Shown here: positions 11,963-23,195 of the stretch, in pieces | Position numbering within the stretch: the stretch's first letter is position 1 | How the letters are laid out: every line of letters begins with the position of its first letter | Assembly: GCA_039111635.1 (NCBI GenBank) | Contig: JBCAQO010000014.1 | Span: forward strand, 2,790,001-2,854,000 | Reading direction: 5' to 3' | Origin: Heterobasidion occidentale | Taxonomy: Eukaryota; Basidiomycota; Agaricomycetes; Russulales; Bondarzewiaceae | Length of the DNA stretch: 64,000 nucleotides | Made by a program: the position numbers and the translations under genes | The notes under the pieces: generated by a model | Databases searched by the model: none | Seen by the model: only the letters and a program-made list of their open reading frames with translations | What the model was told of the DNA's origin: nothing

Positions 11963-12131
11963 ACAGCGGACGGCTATCATACCCACATCTTGTATCCCTC
12001 CACTTCCTGGTCCTCATAAGGGAATCTCACGTTCTGGCACTTTTGCTGAGGAAACTATCGAGCGATGTGAAAAAAAGGAACGGATGCAGTCGATAGTTTG
12101 CTGTTCGTGAGGTTGGCTTTCCCCTGTAAGA

Positions 12132-12890
12132 TTACAGCTGTTTGCGGTACATAGGGCGCGGCGCGTTTTCTCAGGATTTTGTCGATTTTTGTACTGTAGC
12201 ACAGAACAGCCATAGCTCTCTAAATACTGGCTCAATGATGATGAATCTTAGTTTGTTGGCCTTGCATTGAGTATCCGCAGGGCATGAACTCAGTCTCAGT
12301 GTGATTTGGTCTATTTTTGAGGTTGGCGGAAAACGCACCCTGTCGGACACTGCGCGCACCGTTGAAGCCTCATTTTGAGCGGTAGAGGTCCAAAATTGAT
12401 ATATGTTGGTCTTTAAAGGTATCCCGAGGGCACCAGGTGATTTTTTCTCTATGTTTTGAAGGACACCGCTGCTTTGTCTAAAATTTGCAAGTGTCACAAC
12501 CTAGTTGGCGGTGTGACGTCATCAGGATCTTTGCCTCACCACCACCATCCCTCAACTGCAATCCCTTTTCCCTTTGTCATCATGACCTGGTGCCCTCAGG
12601 ATACCTTTCAAGACCAACATATATCAATTTTGGACCTCTACCGCTCAAAACGAGGCTTCAACGATGCGCGCAGTGTCCGACAGGGTGCATTTTCCGCCAA
12701 CCTCAAAAATAGACCAAATCACACCGAGACTGAGTTCATGCCCTGCAGATACTCAATGCAAGGCCAACAAACTAAGATTCACATCATTGAGTCAGTATTT
12801 AGAGAGCTATGGCTGTTCTGTGCTCTGGTACAAAAATCGACAAAATCCTGAGAAAACGCGCCGCGCCCCATGTACCGCAAACAGCTGTAA
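12132..12890. repeat. Foldback element with about 306 bp inverted repeats
   Basis: The left arm (12132-12438) is the near-perfect reverse complement of the right arm (12585-12890). They are separated by a 146 bp spacer that contains TGTGACGTCA. The outer ends read TTACAGCTGTTTGCGGTAC and its complement. No transposase is encoded. The arms carry mirror-image open frames (SQYLESYGCSVL on both) simply because they are inverted copies. Possibilities are a non-autonomous foldback/MITE or a hairpin RNA locus. No clean target-site duplication was found. Confidence 0.85.
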
Positions 12891-13562
12891 GTAGGGCATG
12901 CTGCAAGACATCCATCGATGTGGGCCGAGTTGCGGTGTTCGTGAGAGAGTCTGTCTGTGTTTGTTTCTCACGCATCTTCCTCCTCTTCTCCTTGCACCAT
13001 CAGTCTACGGCCCGTATCGCAATTCACCTCGTTCTCAGTCTCCGTTACCCAACGCTTACCGACATATAGGTAGGGATGGATAGATTTGAACTTGATGAGA
13101 GCATCTGGGGTTTACAACGCCTAGAGAGATATTCCTGCTTCTTTGAGGCTCGATAGATAACACAGGAATGCTATGAGCCGCACGCGAAATAGAGTCTGTC
13201 CCTGAATTGGTGCTACGAGGCTTTTACGGAAAGAACTTCGCAGTGGATCATTCGATCCTGCCTTTTGGTAAAACAATACCTAGTCAATACCCCACGGGGC
13301 CCCACAATCGGGTCTCGTATCACCTGCACAATGCTCGGTACGGTGCCCATATCTCTTTCCCGAGTGTTGGCGTGCGTGTTTCAGGCCTGTATGTCTTTTT
13401 CGGCTTCAGGCGCCAGGCACATCCCCAAACAGACTAGAAGAATCACTATGGCAAGGCTACAACACCCAAATTCCTCCACATGATCTCACCCTCAACGGCC
13501 GTTAAGGTAGGCTTCATGCCGCTCGATTTGTGTCTCGCCCTTCTCCTCCTTCCTTCGAGAAC
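12891..13562. other. Intergenic, no gene recognised
   Basis: This spacer between the foldback element and the MFS remnant holds no convincing frame or RNA gene. Confidence 0.45.
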
Positions 13563-14559
13563 ATGACCTCCTCGCCGTCCATCGAGAAGAACGACATCAC
13601 CGTTGTTGAGGACCCTTCGCAGAAACGCGAGGACAACGACCGGGTTTCTGTCCTCGACTTTGGAGGGCCTCCTCCCCAAACTTGAGCCCTGAGGAAGAGA
13701 AGCGGCTCTTCAGGAAGATAGATCTCAGATTGATGCTCATCTTATCCTTGATGCATCTGCTGTGTTTCTTGGATCGGGGTGCGTTGGTTCTTGATTTGAA
13801 TAGTACTAGAGCTTGATGTAAGCTCTCCCTTGAATGTAGGAAATATTGGTACGTCGACGAGCCATTTCGGTCTTGCAGCGCACGAGATTGAGACGGATAT
13901 GGGCAGGCAATGCGCGTCTACAAGGACTCGAGAAACAGCTTCATCTCGTTGGCAATCAGTACAACATCGCTCTCGTACGTCCTCATTGCGTTCGCGTCAT
14001 GCGTATCCTGAGACCTAACAGCAGCTTAGACAATGTATTTTGTCGTACGCGAACTGACATAATTCTGATGATGCCATAAGTCTCGACCCCTATTTATCAT
14101 AGCCGTATTGCCTCTTCGAATGTCCAGTCAAGTAAGTATTTATCTCGATGCATCGTCAATACCGTGTCATTCAACCTTTGGCATTGCAGTCTCGTCCTCA
14201 AGAAGTTTCGCCCGTCACGGTGGCTTCCAGGTATCACGATTGTCTGGGGAATAGTGATGACCCTCATGGGTCTCGTCAAGACGTTTGTCATTTTCTTACT
14301 CTGTTTTCCCTTGTGGTTTACCTTAGTATTCACTCAGGTACCCACAGCTTGTTGGAGCTCGAGTATGTTTAGGGATCGCTAAAGCTGGCCTTTTCCCGGG
14401 TGTAGTATATTAGTATGTTCATCCACTCGAGTTACATGACTCGAACTGAATGGTTTCAATTGTTGATTTAGCTTTACTCTGTGGTATCCTCGCGCAATGC
14501 TTCAATTTCGAGTTGGCATCTTCTTCGGCGCCGCATCTCTTGCAGGTGCCTTTTCGGGC
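13563..14559 (+). pseudogene. Truncated MFS transporter, Dal5/allantoate permease family
   Basis: The start ATG 13563 (MTSSPSIEKNDITVVED) leads into LSPEEEKRLFRKIDLRLMLI and MHLLCFLDR. Short introns then separate GNIG, NARLQGLEKQLHLVGNQYN, TMYFV, PYCLFECPVN, LVLKKFRPSRWLPG, ITIVWGIVMTLMGLVKT, YPQLVGARVCLGIAKAG and YFTLWYPRAMLQFRVGIFFG. These are hallmarks of the anion:cation symporter (Dal5-like) branch. Homology stops at about 14559 (AGAFSG), giving only the first five or so transmembrane helices of a protein that is normally about 480-500 aa. There is also a one-base deletion near 13680 between PPPQT and LSPEEEK. The 3' loss makes this a pseudogene regardless of that indel. Members transport allantoate, nicotinate or similar anions. 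Confidence 0.82.
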
Positions 14560-15397
14560 CAAAGACGAGGCGGAGAGCATGCCAGTCCAGCCAACGTAAG
14601 CATCGACTCTGTTCACAGCCGAAGGCTGCTTGGATGAGAGGGACAGTGCAGGACTGGTGCATGTGAGGAGAACGGCAACATGTTGCGGGCGCTAGAGCGA
14701 GTGCAGTCAGTGGGTGAGAGACAGCGAGAGAGGAAGAAGGACTTGCGATATTGCGCTCGAGCAGAGGGCTGTAGATAGAGATGGGGAGGTTGACGAGCGA
14801 GGAGCGGAGGGAAAGCAAGTGAATGCGAGCGCGTCGAAGCATTCGACGATGGAGGCGAAAAGTGTCCCGTGCACGCTCGTCGACGTCGGCGTCGACCGCG
14901 TCCTCACACTGTACTCAGTTACATATATATCACATGCCAGTCCGGGGCCTTCACACTCGAGCACGTCCACCGTCCATTCAACTCAACCTCGAAAGATCCC
15001 AACAACATGCTACCTACTCGCGCTAATATTTCCCGTGGCTCTCAGGCTCGTTCAGACTTGTACCTGAGTCACGCTCTTTTCCAAGTTCCCATCCTCATTA
15101 TATGTACACCCCAGGGATCCGCTTGCCGAAGGGAGACCTTCATATACCGTATATATTGTCATCGAATTTCACCAACTAAGCGTTCTCCCTTCCATGGCGA
15201 GATCAATGCCGTGGGTCTTGTCTGTGCAGCTGGCATTCAGCGTTTCAGTACAGACAAACAGAGGCTCATCCGCTGCAGTCTCATCTGGATAAATCTCTCG
15301 GTGACAATTGTATTAGAAAATCTCGCAATTGAGCACATCCGACTTCATGAATAACCGAACATTCATTACGATAACCCTTCCAGAAGTTGGACGTAAC
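14560..15397. other. Intergenic, no gene recognised
   Basis: This follows the abrupt end of the MFS remnant. Short overlapping frames on both strands have no recognisable motif, and I could not identify what truncated the transporter. Confidence 0.45.
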
Positions 15398-16704
15398 CTA
15401 CAAATCGTCGTATAATGGGGTCAATCGATCATCTTTCAACCTGCGGCACATATCCAATATCTCTTGACCAAGAGTAGACTTCCAACGGCGATTAGAAGGA
15501 GCCAACAGCTTTTGGTCTTCCATTGCACCAAAACTGTCATAGGCGGCATGCACTCGACGGTGACTGTAATCTTCCGAGATGTCCCCACCAAGTAAGTTCA
15601 CCCTCAGACACCAGCGGAAATGTTCGTGCAGAAATTTGTCATTCCAGCCGACAGAGGTCGACTCAGATTGATTGGGTAGATGTGAGGGTAAATTGAAAAC
15701 CCCAAGGTCTTTGAACACCACGATGCGATATTCATCCTTCATATCCAACAGTGAGTACACAAATGAACCAAAGAGAACACATGTGGCAGACGTACGTCAA
15801 TGTCTACCCCGAAAGCATTGTCGAGAAAGAGAGGAATAAGGTCTTTTTGCATCGTGATCGCATTCGAGTGTTCGATGTAGGGTGCCAAATCGTGTTCGTC
15901 CGGCAAAGCGGTATGGATATCCTACATTGAAGCTCGATCAGATTGCGATAATTACATATATGCAAGGAGAGTAGGGGACCTCGAATGACCACAGAGGAGG
16001 AAAGATCCACGACACGTCTAACGCCTCCTGCTGTGTCGATCCCGTAAATACACACCGCTTGTCTCTTCTCATGACAAAGTCTTTGATTGAGTCCGTCAGA
16101 GCAGTCTGATATCCGGATGACCATGAACTTGGAAGAGGAGCAGAAAGGCTTGTCGGTGCACCTCTTCGATCAATTTCTTTGGAATCCATTCACTAGCACG
16201 ACTGTCTTCTTCCAGAAAAGAGAACTTCCATGGGTTGGGATCGAACGATGTAACGCGCATGGTGGCGTCGGTACTAGTCTCTGGTATACGAGGTGAAACA
16301 GAGTGCTGACTGCTTCTGCTAATGAACATACCATACCACCCATAATCACCGGCAGGCAGCGTTGTTGAGTCAAAAGGCGATATCGCAGGACCTGTTGGCT
16401 TCGCGCGGTAGGCCAAGATCATTCGGGGCAACTTGCTGAGCTCGACAGGGTGAAGTTCATAACATCGGGTCGGTGAGCCAGTGAGACGTATCCATCGATG
16501 CAGACTTTTGAATGATGCTTGTGTCAATTTCTGATTGATGCCTAGTATTCCACGTTCCAATTAGTCCGCGACTTCTAATCTTCGGAACACACCGATAAAC
16601 AGATGAAGTTGGGCCCCTTGTGGGTGGAAGATGAAGGTATCGCGGTTCATCGCGATTGACCTTTTAGATAACTTATGAACAGTTTGGGGTGAGTTGGAAG
16701 TCAT
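15398..16704 (-). CDS. HNH_2-family protein, copy B, with altered catalytic residues
   Basis: ATG at 16704 (MTSNSPQTVHKLSKRSIAMN). Exons read TFIFHPQGAQLHLFI, GINQKLTQASFKSLHRWIRL, PAGDYGWYG, SFDPNPWKFSFLEEDS, then TALTDSIKDFVMRRDKRCVF, TGSTQQEALDVSWIFPPLW, DIHTALPDEHDLAPYIEHSN, AITMQKDLIPLFLDNAFGVD and a C-terminal domain ending RLTPLYDDL. This is the layout of basidiomycete HNH_2 proteins (C..TG, then an H-I-P motif, then N and H). Here the first His is Trp (DVSW) and the His of the last motif is Pro (LIPLF), so nuclease activity is doubtful. The frame is open throughout with sensible introns, unlike copy A. Copies A and B align over their whole length, including intron positions, so they arose by duplication. 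Function is unknown. Confidence 0.72.
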
Positions 16705-16918
16705 ATGGGTTCAGGAGGGTTTGGTTTACTGGAGCTCCAACTTTTGACCATTAAATACTCAACCCTGCTGGCGACTAGTAGTGTCTGATAAGTCAACAGA
16801 CTATTGTCACCTGACAGAACAGGATTCGCTGTTCAGGCAGGTCGACTGGTAGACCCTAACCCTCCCTATGTAACACATTTCCAGGCTGTTGCCTTTTGTA
16901 CGACTCTATACGACTCTT

Positions 16919-17313
16919 TTGCGACGCTGCGTAACACGTAACAGGCCCAAGGGCCAACAACGGAGACAAGCTTGTTTCCCCAGCGTTTCAGTAGCTTCTG
17001 GCTCTCTATATGCATGACAGCACCGTTATTACCGTCCTTCACTGCTCGCAAGCGACGGCAAACAGCTAAATCTCTTGTCTTGCTCATCAGCGTATCGGTG
17101 TGATGCATACAGTCAAACAATCTGCGACACTGTGTAACAGGCCCTAGGGCCAACAACGGAGACAAGGCTGGTTTCCCAATCTTCCAGTAGCTTCTGGCTC
17201 TCTATATGTATGACAGCACCGTTCTTCACTGCTATCAAACGACGCAAACAGCTAAATACCTTGTTTTGTTCATCAGCGTCATAGCTGATCGCTGTGGCGC
17301 ATACTGTCAAACA
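16919..17313. repeat. Tandem duplication of a ~200 bp unit
   Basis: Unit 1 (16919-17122) and unit 2 (17123-17313) share long identical stretches, including AACAGGCCC followed by GGGCCAACAACGGAGACAAG, and CAGTAGCTTCTGGCTCTCTA. On the minus strand both encode a similar peptide (AVxHIESQKLL, LVSVVGPxAC), but no longer gene is evident. The repeat sits in the spacer between HNH-like genes B and C (16705-17502). Confidence 0.75.
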
Positions 17314-17502
17314 ATCTGGGATTGATCCTCTCGCATAGGGTCACACTACTGGGTACCACAATACCCACGACTGTACTCAACCGATTTCCTGTTTGCCCAC
17401 CGTATAAATATGCAGGTCCCGCGAGTGTTCGACTTTCTCCAGCATCAACACCACTTTCCTGTAGTCCGTCATATCTCCGCGAATGGAATACACGCATCCA
17501 AA

Positions 17503-19020
17503 ATGTTACCAGAACGAGGATCAGCGCAATGTTCATATCTGGGCGTCCAAGAGAACGGAACGTTCCAATTTGTATCTTGTTGCCGGTTCGTTAACTTTGT
17601 ATTATATTAGTCGATCTGGCGCTGAAAGCTTCGCTAGGCTGCTGGACTTTCAAGAGCCTTAAAATTGAAACTTTTTATCAGTGGTTCGATATGATCGCGA
17701 GTGTGAAATCGCCTGCGAGCTTGTCATCGCAAAATAGGGGGATCCAAGATCTCTTGATGCAAAGATTCCATCCGCACCGGAAGCTCCTTCCGTCCTAGAC
17801 AGACCCTCGAAGAAAATCCTTCAACCAGACCACTACCTCGTCTATCAACGGCTTTCTGATGAGGATGGTTCGTTTGCAGCTTTGTTTTGTTTGACTAAAA
17901 AGTTTGTGGCATTGAAATCCGTATTAGGCCATTATCGTTATAAACGCATCATCCCCCTCGTGAAGCGATTACCAATCGAAGGGCGGACCCGTGCCGGATC
18001 CACACACCAGAAGGTATATCTTTTTATTGTCCCCATTGATAACATCGGATAATTTTTGTGTAATACACAGATGAAACGAGGTGTAATCATTCGGAAACAT
18101 GTTCGCATTCGGGACATGTGCTGCCGCGTGAGCGGTACGCCTACACCACCACGAGATCGTGGAATGAACTTCGAAGGCGTGGAAGTGGCCCACATCTTCC
18201 CTCTTGCATGGTTCGATAAGGTGAGTGCAGTCAGGGTATCTAGCCAAAGTACCCGGCCTCTCGCTGATATGATCTGGATAGTTGTCAGAAGTCAAGGACT
18301 TGATGGGCGAGGCTACTTATGATGCTCTCATGAAGTCCTATGATTCGTCCGAGAACGGCTTCCTATTGCGGAAGGACATACATAGCTATTTCGACGACTA
18401 TCAATTTGGAATCAGCGTGCGTTTTGTTTACAGGCTTCTCATTCATAGGCTCCATAATGACTGATGGAATTCAAGAATGGCATGATATATAGATATGAAG
18501 AGTCTGGCGCCCCCAGTTTATCCAAATCAGCCCAGATTCTAAGCAGCCTTTGAAGAATGCACCTCCCCGTCCCGACTCAGATGATCCTTCTCGTCCCAAC
18601 TCAAATGATCCTCCTCGTCCCGACGCAAAGGATGTTCCTCGTCCCGGCTCAGAGGATTCTGAGTCAGAGCCTCCTGAGTCAGAGGACCCTGAGTCAGAGG
18701 ACCCCAAGATAGAGGCTTCTGAGGCAGAGGCTTCTGAGGCAGAGAATTCTGAGGCAGAGGATTCTGAGGCAGAGGATTCTGAGACAGAGGATTCTGAGAC
18801 AGAAGATCCTTCTCGTCCTAGGCTAAAAAATCCTCGTTTTAGCTCAGATATCTCGGATTTGAATCAAGACTTTCTTGATCTCCATTACAAAATCGGTGTC
18901 TTATTGAACGTCGCGGGCGACGGTAGGGAGAAGCAACGGGGCGCAATCCTGTGGAAGAAGCCTAATAAACCCGACCGAGGTTACCTGTCCGCGCCCACCC
19001 CAGTAAAGAAACGTCGGTAA
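17503..19020 (+). CDS. HNH_2-family nuclease-like protein, copy C, with intact H-N-H and acidic repeat tail
   Basis: The recognisable parts are IPSAPEAPSVLDRPSKKI, YLVYQRLSDEDG, HYRYKRIIPLVKRLPIEGRT, the nuclease core IRDMCCRVSGTPTPP, GVEVAHIFPLAWFDK, LMGEATYDALMKSYD, and ENGFLLRKDIHSYFDDYQFG. This keeps His, Asn and His in the expected places, unlike copies A and B. The C-terminal part (about 18550-18830) is a low-complexity run of Pro-Arg/Asp repeats followed by SEAED/SETED repeats, then SSDISDLNQDFLDLHYKIGV and a basic end. The first exon is uncertain (ATG 17503 is a guess), and a TAG after ELVIAK near 17737 has no clear intron around it. A frame change occurs at the C5 run 18510-18514; one extra C would restore the frame. 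The gene may be intact with assembly errors, or decaying. Confidence 0.6.
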
Positions 19021-20026
19021 TGGTGAATGGTTGTTGAGATTATCATACTCCACTGAGTGGACGGATGTAGACATTGATTGTTTGAGCATCAAATCCTGTA
19101 CCGACTTTACATACGATATAAGAGATTCTACCTGAACATCATGCAAGCTCCGTGGCACACGTCAGTGAGAGAAGGGTACAGCACACTAAGCCAGTACTGT
19201 CCAGTCCGCCAAGCATTTTCATCCACAACGGACATGGCGCTGACCACGCAGCGACAAGTGACTCAGGCGGATCAGGATTGCACACGCACTCGCACAGGGA
19301 CGCGCTTCTCGCGATCCCGAGAACACAGGTGCATTCGAGCCAGACACAAACCCATAAAAGCCCGATACCGCAACACCCACCGTTTGGCGCCCATCCCCCC
19401 GCGTCGCTCGCTCGGCCAAGGACATCCCGAAGCGCTCCGCGCGCGACCCGCAGACGCGTCCACACAGGAAGCTCCTCCGCCCGCCGCGTCGGACAGAACC
19501 GTCGGACGCGGGCCAGTGAGGAACCTCGAAGAGCTTCGAGGAGCTCGGCTGACCTGATGGCGCCATCGCAGCCCCGTCCACAACCGTCGGCGCACCCCGA
19601 AGCCCCATTCGCCCCCGAGATCAAGTGGGCTCGAGCGTCCGTACGCCCGAGAGGCAGAGGCCAGATGTGGGACCCGTGTCGCGCACACGCTCGCGCGTCC
19701 CCGAGTTCCCCCGAATTCGGATTTCGCGAGCGCTCATCCCTGGGGTTCCATGTCGGCAAGCGTGCGAGTTCCACCCGGCGCTCGCGTCGCAAGGACAAGC
19801 ACAGGCGAGCGCAAGCCGCACCCCGCATCCGTGTCGTCGTGTGGCCGCGCAATAGAGTCCCGCAGAGCCGCCCACGCCAAAAAGGACAATGGCGTCACCG
19901 CGTTCCCATGCGCCGCTTCGAAGGACGTATAAAGACGGACCGTCCAGTACCCGTCTCGTTCAGCAGCTCACACAGCCCCTATAGCCTGTCAGCAGCTTCA
20001 AACGACCCACACACCCCACGCTCGCC
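19021..20026. other. Intergenic, GC-rich, upstream of the nitrilase
   Basis: Long open frames exist on both strands here (for example minus 19852-19139), but they overlap one another, are Arg/Ala/Cys-rich and lack domains. I read them as chance frames in GC-rich DNA. The TATA box of the nitrilase lies at the 3' end of this stretch. Confidence 0.5.
19928..19933 (+). promoter_or_regulatory. TATA box of the nitrilase gene
   Basis: TATAAA lies 99 bp upstream of the nitrilase ATG, followed by a short pyrimidine-rich leader ending CTCGCC before ATG. Confidence 0.55.
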
Positions 20027-21630
20027 ATGCCCGTCAACCTCAGCCCCAGCAACAGCGACCCGCGCAAGTTCAAGGTCGCCGCCGTGCAAGCCGAGCCGTG
20101 CGTCGTCCTCGTCTCCTCCATTCTACCTGCGATCCACAGCTGAGCTTTGCGTTTGCGCGCACCGCCGCAGCGTGTGGCTCGACCTCCAGGGCAGCGTCGA
20201 CAAGACGATCCGGCTCATCCGCGACGCCGCCGCCAAGGGCGCGAAGATCATCGGCCTGCCCGAGGTCTTCATCCCCGGTGCGCTCCCCCCGCCTCCGCCG
20301 CCGCTGACCGCGGGCCCCAAACCCAAACCCAGCGCTGAACCGCACGTGCGTCGCCGCCGCTCCTCCAGGGTACCCGTGGACGCCGTGGTGCAACGACTTT
20401 GTCTCCTGCCAGCCCCTGCTCGCGCGCTACCAGGCCAACTCGCTCGCGGTGCACTCCCCCGAGATGGACCGCATCCGCGCGGCCGTCAAGGAGCTTGGGG
20501 TGTACGTCGTGCTCGGGTTCTCCGAGCGCGACGGCGGCTCGCTCTACATCGTGCGTCCGCGCGTCCTCGCGCGTGCTGACGGGGGCTCACAGTGAACCAG
20601 GCGCAAGCGACGATCGCCGAGACGGGCGAGATCATCAACCACAGGCGCAAGATCAAGCCCACGCACTACGAAAAGACGATCTTCGGCGACGGCAGCGGTA
20701 CGTTCTCCCACGCGCATGCGCGCGCGCGCTCCCACAGACACCGCTCACACGCGCGCGCTCCCCCGCAGCCCAGTCGATCCACAACGTCGTGCAGACCCCG
20801 TACGGGCGCCTCGGCTCGCTCAACTGCTGGGAGCAGATCCAGGTGCGGCCCCAGCCCGTGCCACGCCGCGCACGGCCTGCTGACCGCTTCCGCTTTGCCC
20901 CGACACGCAGCCCGCGCTGAAGCTGCACTTCTACGCGCAGCTGCCGCAGATCTTCGTCGGCGGGTGGTGGCCCGCGTTCCCCGCGCACACGGGCGGCGCG
21001 CCGTACATCGTCTCGGGCGAGGCGTCCGCGCGGATGACGCAGGCCGTGTCGATGGAGGGCGGGTGCTTCGGGCTGACGGCGTGCCACGTCGTGAGCGAGG
21101 AGGGCGCGAAGATCATGCTGATGGACAAGTACCCCTGGTTCAAGGTGCGTGCGGATCGCGCTCCGTGCGCGCGCGTTGTTGCTCATTTGGGCCGGCCGCG
21201 CAGTTCCCCGGAGGCGGGTTCACGACGGTGAGTGCGCCGCACGGGCTATGCACAGCGCGTGTGGGGTGTGTCCTGAGCAGCGCGACGCGCGTTAGATCTA
21301 CGGGCCTGACGGAGCGGCGCTGACGCCGCCGATCGACCCGGGCGTGGAGGAGACGGCGATCGCAGAGATCTCGCTGGACATGATCGGGGACATCAAGATC
21401 GTCGCGGACCAGATGGGCAACTAGTGAGCCTTCCCCCGCCCCCTGCGCGTCGGTGGATCCCCAAAGAGAATTGACGCCTGTGCAGCTCGCGGCACGACCT
21501 GATGCACCTCGTCGCGCACGGGAAGAACTGGCGCCCGGTGGAGTACGCGGACGAGGAGGAGCAGAGGGGGCTGGACGGGAGGATCGCGGACGTGGCGAAT
21601 GACAGCGCATTCGCATCGCTGAAGATCTGA
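20027..21630 (+). CDS. Nitrilase-family hydrolase (nitrilase / cyanide hydratase-like)
   Basis: Starts [20 protein letters not shown] and is split by about eight short introns. The carbon-nitrogen hydrolase triad is visible: Glu in [12 protein letters not shown] (about residue 55), Lys in [13 protein letters not shown] (about 139) and Cys in [11 protein letters not shown] (about 174). Other family blocks are [56 protein letters not shown] and [20 protein letters not shown] near the end, stop at 21628-21630. The length, about 360 aa, fits fungal nitrilases. The reaction is nitrile to carboxylic acid plus ammonia; the substrate cannot be told from sequence. The carboxypeptidase and LAO genes that could also mobilise nitrogen follow on the same strand. 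A decayed copy of its 3' end lies at 22236-22500. Confidence 0.88.
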
Positions 21631-22235
21631 AGGCAGGCGGCGAGGGCCGAGCGCGCACCAAGATGACGAGCGGAGTGGGCCGCGGAGTGCGTGTGTCTGT
21701 GTGTATGAGTAGCAAGTGAAATGCAGCACGAGATGCTTTTGAGCGCTGGGTTTCCTCTCATCTCAGCGTCGAGCGCTCCACGGCGATCGAGCGCAGCTTC
21801 TTGGGGCCAAACGTCGATCCAGGTCGATCCCAGCTGGATGACGAGCGTATGCGGGTCATTCATCAGACGTTTTCGCTCGCGACTGCGAGCTGGCGAGAGC
21901 CGAAGTGTCGAGTGGTGAGTCCCTCTGGGCGACGCTGCACGCGCTGCCACGCAGTCCCCCGGCGACATCGCGGCCGCTGCGGACTCGGCCGCGGAGCGAC
22001 GCGCTCCGAGCACGAGACAAGCTGTCGCTTGTCGTCGTCGATCGACGCTCATGCGGCGCTCAGCCGCGCACAGCCATCGATGGGACCGGGCGCCGGAGGG
22101 GTACCGAGCGTGCGTTGCGCGAGAGCCCGGCCGACCGTCGCTGTCGCTGTCGACGACGGAGCGGCGAGGGTCGTACCGCGAGCAAACTACGCTACGTAGG
22201 CGAGACGCGTCGAGCGGGGCCGCCAGGGTCGTCGC

Positions 22236-22500
22236 GCGGGACCCGATGGGCAACTGGTAAGCAGTGGATCTTTCCCCGAGCCCCTGCGTTTAGGCTGCGG
22301 CGGGCGGGGCTCGCGGCACGACCTGGTGCACGTCGTCGCGCCCGGTGGAGTGGGCGGACGGGGACGCCGTGAGGGCAGCAGAGAGGGGGTCGGAGGGGCG
22401 GCGCGCGGACGTGGCGAACGGGAGCGCGCACCGAGGGCCGAGCGGAGTGGGCCGCGGAGCACCGTAGGTAGCAAGTGAAATGCAGTACGAGACGCTGGTG
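22236..22500 (+). pseudogene. Decayed duplicate of the nitrilase 3' end
   Basis: This matches the last nitrilase exons and 3' flank (21400-21740) in order: GATGGGCAACT, GCTCGCGGCACGACCTG, CGCCCGGTGGAGT, CGGACGTGGCGAA, GGAGTGGGCCGCGGAG and GTAGCAAGTGAAATGCAG. It has many internal deletions, so no protein is possible. A further, shorter echo of GGACGTGGCGAAC and GGCCGCGGAGTG lies at about 23150-23190. Confidence 0.75.
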
Positions 22501-22591
22501 ATGCGGACGCGTTGACGAGTTGATGATGTCGAGTGGAGTGGTGAGCGCGGGGTGCGCGACGTGAGCGTGGGAGTTCTCGGAGACCGCGGAC

Positions 22592-22608
22592 GGGGGGGGG
22601 GGGGGGGG
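22592..22608 (+). repeat. G17 homopolymer
   Basis: An uninterrupted run of 17 G lies between the nitrilase remnant and the open frame at 22677. It could form a G-quadruplex and is prone to length error. Confidence 0.9.
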
Positions 22609-22676
22609 TCAGGCACGGGCGGCGCTGGACTATTATTTTACAGCCTTATCTGCGCGATGCTGTATTACCCACTGTC

Positions 22677-23195
22677 GTGCAGGGCGCCGACGTTGCCACC
22701 GTTGCGGATGCGGCTGAGGGGCAACGCGCTGCGAGCACAAGGCGAGTGGTCGTTGTCGTTGCGCGGGCTCTCTCCGGAAGCGAGCGGAGCCTGACTTGTC
22801 GCGCAGCTGTGAACAGGAAGCAGAGGAAGCAGAGGAGAGAGTTGGAGCGCCGGCGACGGGGCCGTCGGCGTGATCTGGCGATGGAGGCTGGGCGCCGTCG
22901 CGAGCTGCAGGAGAAGCTGGACGAGCTGGGGCAGGCGGTGCGGAAGGTGAGCGCAGGCGGGACGTGGGGCGGAGGGGCGAGCGCCGACAGCAGTACCATG
23001 TGCGGGCAGCTGGAGATGTCGACGACGGAGCTGCAGCGGTCGTACCGCGAGTCGCACTCGGCGGTGATGCGGGCGATGGTGGGCAGCATGATGCAGGCCG
23101 GGTGGGAGGCGGGGGTGGGCGACGCGTTGGACGAAGCGAGTGCGGGCCGGGACGTGGCGAACGGGTGGGACGGAGATGGCCGCGGAGTGAATTGA
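22677..23195 (+). CDS. Possible hypothetical ORF within the duplicated GC-rich region
   Basis: The 172-codon open frame has a plausible helical stretch (RRRELQEKLDELGQAVRKVS and MVGSMMQAGWEAGVGDALDE), but its N-terminal half is Arg-rich and resembles GC-rich noise. Parts of the same DNA recur, degraded, at about 21960-22235 (for example GGTCGTACCGCGAG preceded by GACGACGGAGC). I cannot link it to a family. It may be a repeated non-coding cassette rather than a gene. Confidence 0.25.
   Translation: MQGADVATVADAAEGQRAASTRRVVVVVARALSGSERSLTCRAAVNRKQRKQRRELERRRRGRRRDLAMEAGRRRELQEKLDELGQAVRKVSAGGTWGGGASADSSTMCGQLEMSTTELQRSYRESHSAVMRAMVGSMMQAGWEAGVGDALDEASAGRDVANGWDGDGRGVN

Noticed and set aside
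13446..13679. Minus-strand 77-codon frame opposite the MFS start
   Set aside because: Antisense shadow of the transporter N-terminus.
16850..16870. Telomere-like CTAACCCTCCC stretch
   Set aside because: A single short occurrence, not an array.
19139..19852. 237-codon minus-strand open frame in GC-rich DNA
   Set aside because: Arg/Cys/Ala-rich, overlaps long frames on the other strand, no motif; typical chance frame upstream of the nitrilase.
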